The notes below the pieces were generated by a model. The model did not search any database. It saw only the letters and a list, made by a program, of their open reading frames with translations, and was not told where the DNA came from. Below, in pieces: positions 7,446-15,939 of a stretch of 64,000 nucleotides of DNA. Source of the DNA: Pseudomonas sp. G34 (GTDB lineage: Bacteria; Pseudomonadota; Gammaproteobacteria; Pseudomonadales; Pseudomonadaceae); contig NZ_JAVHZV010000027.1 in NCBI RefSeq assembly GCF_031119625.1, forward strand, positions 170,036 through 234,035. Direction: 5' to 3'. Each line of letters begins with the position of its first letter. Position 1 is the stretch's first letter. The translations under genes and the position numbers were made by a program.

Positions 7446-8718
7446 GGTTGTTCAACTCCTTGGGGCTACCGTAACGGGAAATATCCAGGCCTTCGCTGCT
7501 GATCTGCGGGCGCTTCCTGGCGATCAGGTCGGCCAGCAGGCGACCGGAGCCGCAGGCCATGGTCCAGCCTAGGGTACCGTGTCCGGTGTTCAGAAACAGG
7601 TTTCGATAGGGGGTGGCGCCAACGATCGGCGTGCCATCCGGGGTGGCCGGTCGCAAGCCGGTCCAGAACTCCGCCTGGCTCAGGTCGCCGCCCTGGGGAT
7701 ACAGGTCACCGACGATCATCTCCAGGGTTTCACGGCGGCGCGGGTTGAGGCTCAGGTCGAACCCGGCGATCTCGGCCATGCCACCGACGCGGATGCGCTG
7801 ATCGAAACGGGTGATGGCGACCTTGTAGGTCTCGTCGAGAATGGTCGAGGTCGGCGCCATGTCCGGGTTGGTGATCGGCACGGTCAGCGAATAGCCCTTG
7901 AGCGGGTAAACCGGCGCGCGGATGCCCAGCGGCTTGAGCAGTTGCGGGCTGTAGCTGCCCAGGGCCAGCACGTAGCGGTCGGCGGTTTCCAGCTTGCCGT
8001 CGATCCACACGCCATTGACGCGGTCACCGGCAACGTCGAGGCGCTGGATGTTCTGCCCGAAGCGGAACTGCACGCCCAGCGCGGCGGCCATCTCGGCCAG
8101 CTTGCGGGTGAACAGCTGGCAGTCGCCGGTCTGGTCATTGGGCAGGCGCAGGGCACCGGCGAGCTTGTCGGTGACGCTGGCCAGGGCCGGTTCGACCTTG
8201 GCGATGCCGGCGCGGTCGAGCAGCTCATAGGGCACGCCGGACTGCTCGAGCACCGAGATGTCCTTGGCGGCGTTGTCCAGCTGCGCCTGGGTGCGGAACA
8301 GCTGGGTGGTGCCGAGCTGGCGCGCTTCGTAGCCGATGCCGGTTTCCGCGCGCAGTTCGTCGAGGCAGTCACGGCTGTACTCGGACAGGCGCACCATGCG
8401 CTCCTTGTTCACCGCATAACGGCTGGCGGTGCAGTTGCGCAGCATCTGCGCCATCCACAGGTACTGGTCGATATCGCCGGTCAGCTTGATCGCCAGCGGC
8501 GCGTGCTTCTGCAGCAGCCACTTGATGGCCTTCAACGGAATGCCCGGGGCCGCCCAGGGCGAGGCATAACCCGGCGACACCTGGCCGGCGTTGGCGAAGC
8601 TGGTTTCCATGGCCGGGCCGTCCTGGCGATCCACGACCACCACCTCGAGCCCCTGGCGGGCCAGGTAATACGCACTGGCCGTACCGATCACACCGCTACC
8701 AAGCACCAGAACCCGCAT
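7420..8718 (-). CDS. dadA: D-amino acid dehydrogenase small subunit
   Basis: A 432-residue FAD enzyme that oxidises D-alanine and other D-amino acids to 2-oxo acids and passes electrons to the respiratory chain. The dinucleotide-binding motif GSGVIG lies at residues 7-12, followed by VVDRQDGPAMETSFANAGQVSPGYASPWAAPG, which is typical of DadA. The MRVLVLG start is preceded by GAGGAG. It leads the dadA-ridA-dadX set and is divergent from the Lrp-type gene. The 3' end overlaps ridA by 26 bases. Confidence 0.95.
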   Translation of the reverse strand: MRVLVLGSGVIGTASAYYLARQGLEVVVVDRQDGPAMETSFANAGQVSPGYASPWAAPGIPLKAIKWLLQKHAPLAIKLTGDIDQYLWMAQMLRNCTASRYAVNKERMVRLSEYSRDCLDELRAETGIGYEARQLGTTQLFRTQAQLDNAAKDISVLEQSGVPYELLDRAGIAKVEPALASVTDKLAGALRLPNDQTGDCQLFTRKLAEMAAALGVQFRFGQNIQRLDVAGDRVNGVWIDGKLETADRYVLALGSYSPQLLKPLGIRAPVYPLKGYSLTVPITNPDMAPTSTILDETYKVAITRFDQRIRVGGMAEIAGFDLSLNPRRRETLEMIVGDLYPQGGDLSQAEFWTGLRPATPDGTPIVGATPYRNLFLNTGHGTLGWTMACGSGRLLADLIARKRPQISSEGLDISRYGSPKELNNHVHTAPAN

Positions 8719-8874
8719 ATTATTCTCCTCGCCGCGACGATGCACTGGCGTATTACGATTTGAGAAGTCGATGCGTACAGTATAGAAAGTGAATGGCAGT
8801 GCTTTTCACTGTATACACCCGTATATTCGAAGGGAATTCTGGCTTTAACAGCCTTTCACGGAGGGGTGCCGAGC
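8719..8874. promoter_or_regulatory. Divergent dadA/lrp control region
   Basis: The 156-base divergent spacer is AT-richer than its flanks. It contains an imperfect palindrome around 8777-8816 (GTATAGAAAGTGAA near TTTTCACTGTATAC) and a TATACT hexamer on the minus strand at 8779-8784 that could be a -10 for dadA. Control of dadA by the adjacent Lrp/DadR is known in Pseudomonas. The exact site assignment is inferred. Confidence 0.45.
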
Positions 8875-9363
8875 ATGCGTACGCAACATCAGAGCCGCCG
8901 CGAGCTGGACAAGATCGACCGCAACATCCTGCGCATCCTCCAGGAGGACGGACGGATCTCCTTCACCGAGCTGGGCGAACGGGTCGGGCTGTCGACCACG
9001 CCGTGCACGGAACGGGTTCGCCGCCTGGAGCGTGAAGGCATCATCATGGGCTACCACGCCCGCCTCAATCCGCAGAATCTCAAGGCCAGCCTGCTGGTAT
9101 TCGTGGAGATCAGCCTGGACTACAAGTCCGGCGACACCTTCGAGGACTTCCGCCGCGCCGTGCTCAAGCTGCCCCACGTACTGGAGTGCCACCTGGTGTC
9201 CGGCGACTTCGACTACCTGGTGAAGGCACGCATCAACGAGATGGCCAGCTACCGCAAGCTGCTCGGCGACATCCTGCTCAAGCTGCCCCATGTGCGCGAG
9301 TCGAAGAGCTACATCGTGATGGAAGAAGTGAAGGAGAGCCTGGCGCTGCCGGTGCCGGAGTAA
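8875..9363 (+). CDS. dadR: Lrp/AsnC family regulator of alanine catabolism
   Basis: A 162-residue leucine-responsive regulatory protein. The N-terminal helix-turn-helix covers about residues 10-60 (LDKIDRNILRILQEDGRISFTELGERVGLSTTPCTERVRRLE), followed by a RAM ligand domain (about 68-155, ISLDYKSGDTFEDFRRAV and ECHLVSGDFDYLVKARI). The ATG with GGAGGGG nine bases upstream was chosen over an upstream GTG. In P. aeruginosa the equivalent Lrp activates dadAX in response to alanine. Its divergent position here fits that job. It ends four bases from the convergent cysteine-cluster gene. Confidence 0.9.
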   Translation: MRTQHQSRRELDKIDRNILRILQEDGRISFTELGERVGLSTTPCTERVRRLEREGIIMGYHARLNPQNLKASLLVFVEISLDYKSGDTFEDFRRAVLKLPHVLECHLVSGDFDYLVKARINEMASYRKLLGDILLKLPHVRESKSYIVMEEVKESLALPVPE

Positions 9364-9367
9364 TCGG

Positions 9368-9721
9368 CTAGACGAGCACCTGGCGGGTGCTGGCGATCAA
9401 CTGGTGCACCTGGTGCTCCACCTGCGCCTCGATCGGCTGCTCGGGGCCGCGGCCGTGGGGGCATGGCAGATTCGGCGTGGTGCCGAACAGCCGGCAGATC
9501 AGCGGGCGCTGGTCGTATACCTGACAGCCCTGGGGCCCGAGATGCACGCAGTTGTACTCGGCCAGGGCTGCTTCCTGCTCGGCGGCGGTCTTGCGCGGCA
9601 GGCGCGACATTTCCTGCGAAGACGCGGTCACCGGGCCACAGCAATCGTGGCAGCCGGGAACGCAGTCGAAGCGTGGAATCTGGCGGCGCAGCAGGTCGAT
9701 CTTGCGGCTGGTACAACTCAT
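9368..9721 (-). CDS. YkgJ family cysteine-cluster protein
   Basis: A 117-residue protein of the zinc/iron-chelating YkgJ type (formerly UPF0153). The cysteines occur in FDCVPGCHDCCGPV, then CVHLGPQGCQVYDQRPLICRLFGTTPNLPCPHG, the family pattern. It probably binds an iron-sulfur cluster or metal, but the function is unknown. The MSCTSRKIDLLRRQIP start was preferred. Ten more codons are open upstream without a clear ribosome binding site. It converges with dadR and is divergent from the PauB-like oxidase. Confidence 0.82.
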   Translation of the reverse strand: MSCTSRKIDLLRRQIPRFDCVPGCHDCCGPVTASSQEMSRLPRKTAAEQEAALAEYNCVHLGPQGCQVYDQRPLICRLFGTTPNLPCPHGRGPEQPIEAQVEHQVHQLIASTRQVLV

Positions 9722-9873
9722 GGCAATGGCTCTGGAACGGCAGGCGAGCATGGTACAGGCGGGCCCAGCCAGCGCAAAGCTCGGCCTGCCAAGCTGATCG
9801 CCGGTTGGCTCACAGCGGATTCCGCGCTTATGCTTCGTCCATTTTTAGGCACATAACACTCAGGATCCTGCAC

Positions 9874-11187
9874 ATGACCGTCCGTGCCCACCCGCCGGTT
9901 CATAGCGCCGAGCATGCGCCCTCGTATTACGCCGCCAGCGTCAACCAGGCCCTCGACTTGCCGGCCCTGCAAGGTGAGCAGCGTGCCGACGTGTGCATCG
10001 TCGGCGGTGGCTTCTCGGGCCTCAACACGGCCATCGAGCTGGCGCACAAAGGCCTCTCGGTGGTGCTCGTGGAAGCCCATCGCATCGGTTGGGGTGCCAG
10101 CGGGCGCAATGGCGGGCAGCTGATTCGCGGGGTCGGCCATGGCGTCGAGCAGTTCGAGCCGGTGATCGGCAAGGACGGTGTGCGCGAGCTGAAGCTGATG
10201 GGCCTGGAGGCGGTGGAGCTCGTACGGCGGCGGGTCGCGCAATTCGACATCGCCTGCGACCTGACCTGGGGTTACTGCGACCTGGCCAACAAGCCACGTG
10301 ACCTGGCCGGCTTCGCCGAGGATGCCGCCGAGCTGCAGAGCCTCGGCTATCGCCACGAACTGCGCCTGCTGCAACCGGAACAGATGCACGAGGTGGTCGG
10401 CTCGCAGCGCTATGTCGGCGGCATGATCGACATGGGCTCGGGCCACTTGCACCCGCTCAACCTGGCGCTGGGCGAAGCGGCTGCGGCGCAGAGCCTTGGC
10501 GTGCGCCTGTTCGAACACTCACCCGCCACACGCATCGACTACGGCAGCGAAATCCGCGTGCACACCGCCCAGGGCGTGGTGCGTGCCGGGCAACTGGTGC
10601 TGGCCTGCAATGCCTATATCCGCGACCTCAACCCGAGCCTGGGCGGCAAGGTGCTGCCGGCGGGGAGCTACATCATCGCCACCGAGCCACTGGGCGAGGA
10701 GCAGGCCAGCGCACTGATCCCGCAGAATATGGCGCTCTGCGACCAGCGGGTGGCGGTCGACTATTACCGCCTGTCCGCCGACCGCCGCCTGCTGTTCGGC
10801 GGCGCCTGTCGCTACTCCGGCACCGACCCGGCGGATATCGCCGCCTACATGCGCCCGAAGATGCTCGCCGTATTCCCGCAGTTGCAGCACGTGCGCATCG
10901 AGTACCAGTGGGGCGGGATGATCGGCATCGGCGCCAACCGCCTGCCGCAGGTTGGCCGGCTCAAGGATCAACCCAACGTGTTCTACGCCCAGGCCTATGC
11001 GGGGCACGGCGTGAACGCCACGCACCTGGCCGGCAAGCTGCTCGCCGAGGCCATTGCCGGGCAAGCCGGCGGCGGCTTCGAGCTGTTCGCCAAGGTGCCG
11101 CACATGACCTTCCCCGGCGGCCGCCATCTGCGCTCACCCTTGCTGGCGCTGGGCATGCTCTGGCACCGCCTCAAGGAACTGACCTGA
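9874..11187 (+). CDS. pauB: FAD-dependent gamma-glutamylputrescine oxidoreductase, PauB/PuuB type
   Basis: A 437-residue DAO-fold flavoenzyme. GGGFSG at residues 44-49 is the dinucleotide motif, and SGRNGGQLIRG and the C-terminal YAQAYAGHGVNATHLAGKLLAEAI are typical of PuuB-like oxidases. These oxidise gamma-glutamylated putrescine or other amines, giving an aldehyde. The position beside the dad genes matches PA5309 (PauB4), one of several PauB paralogues in P. aeruginosa. With PauR and KauB nearby it supports a polyamine catabolic role. Which amine it prefers cannot be told from sequence. Confidence 0.85.
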   Translation: MTVRAHPPVHSAEHAPSYYAASVNQALDLPALQGEQRADVCIVGGGFSGLNTAIELAHKGLSVVLVEAHRIGWGASGRNGGQLIRGVGHGVEQFEPVIGKDGVRELKLMGLEAVELVRRRVAQFDIACDLTWGYCDLANKPRDLAGFAEDAAELQSLGYRHELRLLQPEQMHEVVGSQRYVGGMIDMGSGHLHPLNLALGEAAAAQSLGVRLFEHSPATRIDYGSEIRVHTAQGVVRAGQLVLACNAYIRDLNPSLGGKVLPAGSYIIATEPLGEEQASALIPQNMALCDQRVAVDYYRLSADRRLLFGGACRYSGTDPADIAAYMRPKMLAVFPQLQHVRIEYQWGGMIGIGANRLPQVGRLKDQPNVFYAQAYAGHGVNATHLAGKLLAEAIAGQAGGGFELFAKVPHMTFPGGRHLRSPLLALGMLWHRLKELT

Positions 11188-11206
11188 CTGTGTCCGTGCG
11201 CAGCCC

Positions 11207-11233
11207 GTAGCCTGCGGTTGAGCGCAGCGCTAC
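11207..11233. repeat. GTAGC...GAGCGCAGCG...GCTAC hairpin repeat
   Basis: Short arms GTAGC/GCTAC enclose the same GGTTGAGCGCAGCG core as the 615-641 palindrome. It lies 20 bases after the pauB stop, between two converging genes. Confidence 0.4.
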
Positions 11234-11243
11234 CTGTCTCGAG

Positions 11244-11483
11244 TCAAAGTTTCCAGAACGGCAGCCTGGCTTCACGACGTGCCTGCTCGCGGCTCAGGCC
11301 GATGTCACGCAACTGCGCATCGCTGAGTTCGAGCAAGGCGCGCCGGGTGGTCAGGCGGCGCAGGAAGCATTGCCAACGGTGCGTCATCGCCATACGCGCC
11401 GGCACGCCCGACAGGCGCAGCCCTGCACCGCTCGCCAGCTCGCTGCCTTTCAAGGTCAATCGCACATCGCTCAGCCCGTTCAT
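11244..11483 (-). CDS. DUF1127 (YjiS-like) small protein
   Basis: A basic 79-residue protein whose C-terminal half LRRLTTRRALLELSDAQLRDIGLSREQARREARLPFW is a DUF1127 domain. The start is supported by AGGAG seven bases upstream. Members of this family are small, positively charged and sometimes linked to RNA turnover or phosphate/amino-acid metabolism. No specific role is claimed here. It is divergent from the MocR-type regulator, which suggests the regulator may control it. Confidence 0.85.
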   Translation of the reverse strand: MNGLSDVRLTLKGSELASGAGLRLSGVPARMAMTHRWQCFLRRLTTRRALLELSDAQLRDIGLSREQARREARLPFWKL

Positions 11484-11569
11484 GTCGCTCTCCTGCGCCC
11501 TGGGGGTATGGGAGATCATGATGGCGACTGCGGAAAAAGCATGACAGATGCAAAGAATCGGAATTAAAT

Positions 11570-11626
11570 CCATACAGATCCCGCCGATTGCCAACTGAAT
11601 GGTCGATTGCAGGGCAATCTGTATGG
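11570..11626. promoter_or_regulatory. Candidate MocR operator in the divergent spacer
   Basis: The spacer contains CCATACAGAT at 11570-11579 and its exact inverse ATCTGTATGG at 11617-11626, plus a related CTGAATGG at 11595-11602 in direct orientation to the last, 24 bases apart. Repeated half-sites near the regulator's own start are typical of MocR/PdxR autoregulation. Binding is inferred. Confidence 0.4.
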
Positions 11627-11660
11627 CTCCGCCAGCAATTTCCCAGACAGGTGCGCGAAC

Positions 11661-13094
11661 ATGACCCTCTACACCAACCTCGCCGATCTGCTTGGTGAAC
11701 GCATCGAGCAGGGCCTGTACCGCCCGGGTGACCGGCTGCCCTCGGTGCGCGCCCTGAGCCAGGAACATGGGGTCAGCCTGAGCACCGTGCAGCAGGCCTA
11801 CCGGCACCTGGAAGACCGCGGCCTGGCCCTGCCGAAAGCGAAGTCCGGCTATTTCGTGCCGCCAGGGCGCGACAAGCCGGCGCTGCCCAGGGTCAGCCGG
11901 GCACCGCAACGGCCCGTGGAGGTCTCGCAGTGGGATCAGGTGCTGGAGCAGATCGCCCCGCAGCCGCGGCCCGACTTCGTGCAGCTGGGCCGCGGGCGCC
12001 CGGATATCGACAGCCCGACGCTCAAGCCGCTGTTGCGCGCGCTGTCACGGCTGAGTCGCAAGCAGGAGCTGCACACCCTCACCTACGGCAGTATCCATGG
12101 CGACCCGCGCCTGCGTGAACAGATTGCCCGCCTGACCCTGGATTCCGGCTGCCAGCTGTCCTATGAGGACATCGTCATCACCACCGGCTGCCACGAGGCG
12201 CTGTCGGCCGCGATCCGGGCGATCTGCGTGCCGGGCGATATCGTCGCCGTCGACTCGCCGAGCTTTCATGGCGTCATGCAGGCCCTCAAGGGCTTCGGCA
12301 TGAAGGCCCTGGAGCTGCCCACCGACCCGCTGACCGGGATCAGTATCGAAGCCCTGGAGCTGGCCCTCGAGCAGTGGCCGATCAAGGCCATTCAGCTCAC
12401 GCCCAACTGCAACAACCCGCTGGGCTACATCATGCCGGAGGCCAACAAGCGCGCCCTGCTGGCCCTGGCCCAGCGCCACGACGTGGCGATCATCGAGGAC
12501 GACGTGTACGGCGAGCTGGCCTTTCACTACCCGCGCCCGCGCACCATCAAGTCCTACGATGACGACGGCCGGGTGCTCTTGTGCAGCTCGTTTTCCAAGA
12601 CCCTGGCACCCGGTTTTCGGGTCGGCTGGATCGCCCCGGGGCGCTACCTCAACCAGGTGCTGCACATGAAGTACATGGGCACCGGCACCACCGCGCAGCT
12701 GCCGCAACTGGCACTGGCCGAATACATCGAGGGCGGCCATTACGAGCCGCACCTGCGCCGCATGCGTGGGCAATACGCGCGCAACCTGGAGCAGATGAGC
12801 GACTGGGTGAGCCGTTACTTCCCGCCGTCGGTGCGGGTCAGCCGCCCGCAAGGCAGCTTCATGCTCTGGGTGGAGATGCCCGAAGGCTTCGACAGCCAGC
12901 GCCTGAACCGCGAACTGGCCGCCGACAAGATCCAGATCGCCCCGGGCAGCATTTTTTCCGCCGCCGGCAAATACCGCAATTGCCTGCGCATGAACTACGC
13001 CTCGCGCCCCAGCCCGACTATCGAAGCCGCGGTGCGCAAGGTCGGTGAAACCGTGGCGGCCATGCTCGCAGCGTTGCCAGCGCCGAGAGACTGA
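11661..13094 (+). CDS. MocR/PdxR family transcriptional regulator (GntR-HTH plus aminotransferase domain)
   Basis: A 477-residue regulator. Residues 1-72 form a GntR winged helix (RPGDRLPSVRALSQEHGVSLSTVQQAYRHLEDRGL). About residues 105-470 form a fold-type I aminotransferase domain that binds PLP as effector, with K313 in SSFSKTLAPGFRVGW as the Schiff-base lysine, and IIEDDVYGEL and NCNNPLG as further PLP-site segments. The ATG was chosen because it begins the winged helix. MocR proteins typically control an adjacent divergent gene, here the DUF1127 gene. The effector amino compound is unknown. Confidence 0.88.
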   Translation: MTLYTNLADLLGERIEQGLYRPGDRLPSVRALSQEHGVSLSTVQQAYRHLEDRGLALPKAKSGYFVPPGRDKPALPRVSRAPQRPVEVSQWDQVLEQIAPQPRPDFVQLGRGRPDIDSPTLKPLLRALSRLSRKQELHTLTYGSIHGDPRLREQIARLTLDSGCQLSYEDIVITTGCHEALSAAIRAICVPGDIVAVDSPSFHGVMQALKGFGMKALELPTDPLTGISIEALELALEQWPIKAIQLTPNCNNPLGYIMPEANKRALLALAQRHDVAIIEDDVYGELAFHYPRPRTIKSYDDDGRVLLCSSFSKTLAPGFRVGWIAPGRYLNQVLHMKYMGTGTTAQLPQLALAEYIEGGHYEPHLRRMRGQYARNLEQMSDWVSRYFPPSVRVSRPQGSFMLWVEMPEGFDSQRLNRELAADKIQIAPGSIFSAAGKYRNCLRMNYASRPSPTIEAAVRKVGETVAAMLAALPAPRD

Positions 13095-13156
13095 ATTTTT
13101 CCCAGCGCAGCGTCGTCCTATCAGCACATCCGGACAGCCGATTGGAGGCTGCAACT

Positions 13157-14707
13157 GTGCCCTTGCGCGTGCTCTTTATCGCTCTGCTGATGCTCGGCGG
13201 CTGTACCAACCAGGTGCCGATCATCCCCAGCCAGGCGCTGCCCGCCGCCGACTCCTCGTTTGGCGCAGCCCTGCAGCGGCGCGCCGCCGAACACCAGGGC
13301 CATTCCGGCTTTCGCCTGCTGCCGGCCAGCAACGAGGCCTTCGCCGCCCGCGCCGAGCTGATCCGCGCGGCGCAGCACAGCCTCGACCTGCAGTACTACA
13401 TCGTGCATGACGGCCTGAGCACCCGCGCCCTGGTCAAGGAACTGCTGCAGGCCGCCGACCGCGGCGTGCGCATCCGCATCCTGCTCGATGACACCACCAG
13501 CGACGGCGAGGACTACAGGATCGCCCTGCTCGCTGCCCACCCGAATATCCAGGTTCGCGTGTTCAACCCGCTGCACCTGGGTCGCCTGAACGGCGTCACC
13601 CGGGTGATCGGTCGCGGCCTGAACCTCTCCCAGCAGCACCGGCGCATGCACAACAAGCTGTGGCTGGCCGACAGCGCGGCAGCCATCGTCGGCGGGCGCA
13701 ACCTGGGCGACGAGTATTTCGACGCCGAGCCGAACATGAACTTCACCGACATCGACATGCTGTCGGTCGGGCCGGTGGCCAGGGATCTGGCAGAGAGTTT
13801 CGATCAATACTGGAACAGCCGGCTGAGCAAGCCCATCGATGAATTTGTCTGGCGCCAGCCCTCGCAGAAGGATCTGGACAAAGCCCGCAGGGGTCTGCGC
13901 GACTACCTGGACAGCGCTCGCGTCGAGCAGCCGGAGCTCTACGAGCGCCTGCTCGCCTACCAGCACAGCCCCAAGCTCGAGGTGTGGCTCGACGAGCTGA
14001 TCTGGGCGCCGGGCGTCGCCCTGTGGGATGCGCCGAGCAAGGTGCTGGCCAGCGGCGAGCCCGACCCGCACTTGCTGCTCACCACCCAGCTGGCGCCGCA
14101 CCTGCAGGGCGCCAAGAGCGATCTGGTGATGGTCTCCGCCTACTTCGTGCCCGCGCCAGCCGGCCTGCAATACCTGATCGGCCTGGCCGACAACGGCGTG
14201 GATATCCGTTTGCTCACCAACGCCCTGGAAGCCACCGACGTGCCGGCCGTGCACGGTGGTTACGCGCCCTACCGGCAGGAAATGCTCGAGCACGGCATGC
14301 GCCTGTTCGAGCTGCGCAGCCAGCCGGGCGCAGACTCGCCACCGGCCTACAGCTTCAGCGGCAGTTCCAACTCCAGCCTGCACAGCAAGGCCATCGTCAT
14401 CGACAAGCAGAAATCCTTCGTCGGCTCGTTCAACGTCGACCCGCGCTCGGTGCTGTGGAATACCGAGGTTGGCGTGCTGGTCGACAGCCCGCAGCTGGCC
14501 GCCTACCTGCGCGAGCTGGCGTTGCAGGGCATGAAGCCCTCGGTAAGTTACGAGGTGCGCCTGCAGCCCGATGGCAACGGCACGCGCATGGTCTGGGTCG
14601 GTGAGGACGATGGCCAGGCATTCGTCCTCACCGAGGAACCCGGCAGCCGCTGGCGGCGCTTCAATGCCTGGTTCGCCCGGGCCATCGGCCTGGAGAAAAT
14701 GCTATAG
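13157..14707 (+). CDS. Phospholipase D family lipoprotein, cardiolipin synthase C-like
   Basis: A 516-residue protein with two HKD motifs. The first is H165-x-K167-x4-D172 (RMHNKLWLAD) and the second is H409-x-K411-x4-D416 (LHSKAIVID), each followed by a GGRN or GSFN segment. The N-terminus is a lipoprotein signal with lipobox LGGC, so C16 is probably lipidated. The GTG start was chosen because GGAGG lies just upstream of it and inside the longer frame. The ClsC/YmdC group makes cardiolipin. Whether this copy does so or acts as a phosphodiesterase is open. The 3' end overlaps the convergent MFS gene by six bases. Confidence 0.84.
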   Translation: MPLRVLFIALLMLGGCTNQVPIIPSQALPAADSSFGAALQRRAAEHQGHSGFRLLPASNEAFAARAELIRAAQHSLDLQYYIVHDGLSTRALVKELLQAADRGVRIRILLDDTTSDGEDYRIALLAAHPNIQVRVFNPLHLGRLNGVTRVIGRGLNLSQQHRRMHNKLWLADSAAAIVGGRNLGDEYFDAEPNMNFTDIDMLSVGPVARDLAESFDQYWNSRLSKPIDEFVWRQPSQKDLDKARRGLRDYLDSARVEQPELYERLLAYQHSPKLEVWLDELIWAPGVALWDAPSKVLASGEPDPHLLLTTQLAPHLQGAKSDLVMVSAYFVPAPAGLQYLIGLADNGVDIRLLTNALEATDVPAVHGGYAPYRQEMLEHGMRLFELRSQPGADSPPAYSFSGSSNSSLHSKAIVIDKQKSFVGSFNVDPRSVLWNTEVGVLVDSPQLAAYLRELALQGMKPSVSYEVRLQPDGNGTRMVWVGEDDGQAFVLTEEPGSRWRRFNAWFARAIGLEKML

Positions 14708-15844
14708 CGCTACCTGTTCGTCGAAGGCATGGGGCCGCCAGGCCAGCCAGATGAACGCCACGGCCCCCGCTGCCATCAACAGCGGCAGCGCATGCCCGCT
14801 GACCCACTGGCTCACCGCGCCGGTGGCCAGCGGCCCGATCAGGCAACCGATACCCCAGAGTTGCGCCACATGGGCGTTGGCGCGCACCAATTGGTCGTCG
14901 CGAAAGCGCTCGCCGATCAGGATCAGCGACAGGGTGAACAGGCCACCCGCGCTGGCACCGAACAGCACCAGCACCGGCCAGATCAGCGGGGTGTGCAGCA
15001 GCAGCGGAATGCCCAGGCTGGAGAACAGCAGCACCACCCCGCACAGGCGGAACAGGGTGACCCGCGAAAGGCGGTCGGCGAGCAAGCCGATGGGCAGCTG
15101 CAGCACCGCATCACCCACCACCACCACGCTGGCCATGAGCAATGCCACTTCCTGGGTGAAGCCCTGGCGCAGGCCGTAGATCGGCAGCAGGGTGAGCATC
15201 ATCGCCTCGAACGCGGCGAACAGCATCACCGCCCAGGCGATGGCCGGCATGCGCTGGCAGAACACCAGCAGGCCGCGCCCGGAGGCGCTGTGCGCATCGA
15301 CCTTGGGCGCGCCGGTGCGACCGATCAACATCAGCGAGCCGCCAATCAGCAGCGTCACGCCAAACCAGAATCCCAGGTCGGTCTCGGTGCCCAGCACGCT
15401 GAGCAGCAGCGGCCCGCACAGCTGGCTGAGCGCATAGCCGGTGCCGTACAACGCCACCAGGCGACCGCGCCACTTTTCCACCGCCAACTGGTTGATCCAG
15501 CTTTCGCCGAGGATGAACACCACGGTCAGGGTCATCCCCAGCAGCAGGCGCAGCAGGATCCATACCGGGTAGCTTTGCAGCAGTGCCAGCCCGCTGACCG
15601 ACAGCGCACCGGCCAGCAGGCACAGCTGCATCAGTCGCGGCGTCGGGCAGCGCGCCGCCAGCCCGCCGGCCAGCGAGGCGCCCAGCAGCACGCCAATGGC
15701 CGGCGTGGCCGCCATGATGCCAATGGCGAACGAGCCGTAGCCCCAGCTCTCCAGGCGCAGCGACACCAGTGGCATGGTCACGCCCATGGCCAGGCCGATG
15801 CTGATCACCGCCGCGCATACCGCGAAGTAGGTTGCCCAACGCAT
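14702..15844 (-). CDS. MFS transporter, YcaD-like
   Basis: A 380-residue inner-membrane protein with about 12 hydrophobic segments, beginning TYFAVCAAVISIGLAMGVTMPLVSLRLESWGYGSFAIGIMAATPAIGVLLG. The loop between segments 2 and 3 (GGLAARCPTPRLMQ) and ADRLSRVTLF in the second half fit major facilitator signatures. The overall pattern is like the YcaD group, whose substrates are unknown. It starts with ATG and lies convergent with the PLD-family gene, downstream of kauB across a strong hairpin. Confidence 0.82.
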   Translation of the reverse strand: MRWATYFAVCAAVISIGLAMGVTMPLVSLRLESWGYGSFAIGIMAATPAIGVLLGASLAGGLAARCPTPRLMQLCLLAGALSVSGLALLQSYPVWILLRLLLGMTLTVVFILGESWINQLAVEKWRGRLVALYGTGYALSQLCGPLLLSVLGTETDLGFWFGVTLLIGGSLMLIGRTGAPKVDAHSASGRGLLVFCQRMPAIAWAVMLFAAFEAMMLTLLPIYGLRQGFTQEVALLMASVVVVGDAVLQLPIGLLADRLSRVTLFRLCGVVLLFSSLGIPLLLHTPLIWPVLVLFGASAGGLFTLSLILIGERFRDDQLVRANAHVAQLWGIGCLIGPLATGAVSQWVSGHALPLLMAAGAVAFIWLAWRPHAFDEQVAL

Positions 15845-15865
15845 TACTGACTCCCCAACGAAGCA

Positions 15866-15896
15866 CAGCGGCCGGGCTCTGGGAGCCCGGCCGCTG
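15866..15896. terminator. Strong GC-rich hairpin between kauB and the MFS gene
   Basis: A perfect 13-base stem CAGCGGCCGGGCT/AGCCCGGCCGCTG with a five-base loop, 44 bases after the kauB stop. There is no good U-tract, so it may act as a pausing or mRNA-protecting structure. Confidence 0.6.
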
Positions 15897-15939
15897 GTCT
15901 GCTCAAGCGCGCTGGTTGGCGCGCCTCATCCTTGCAGGA

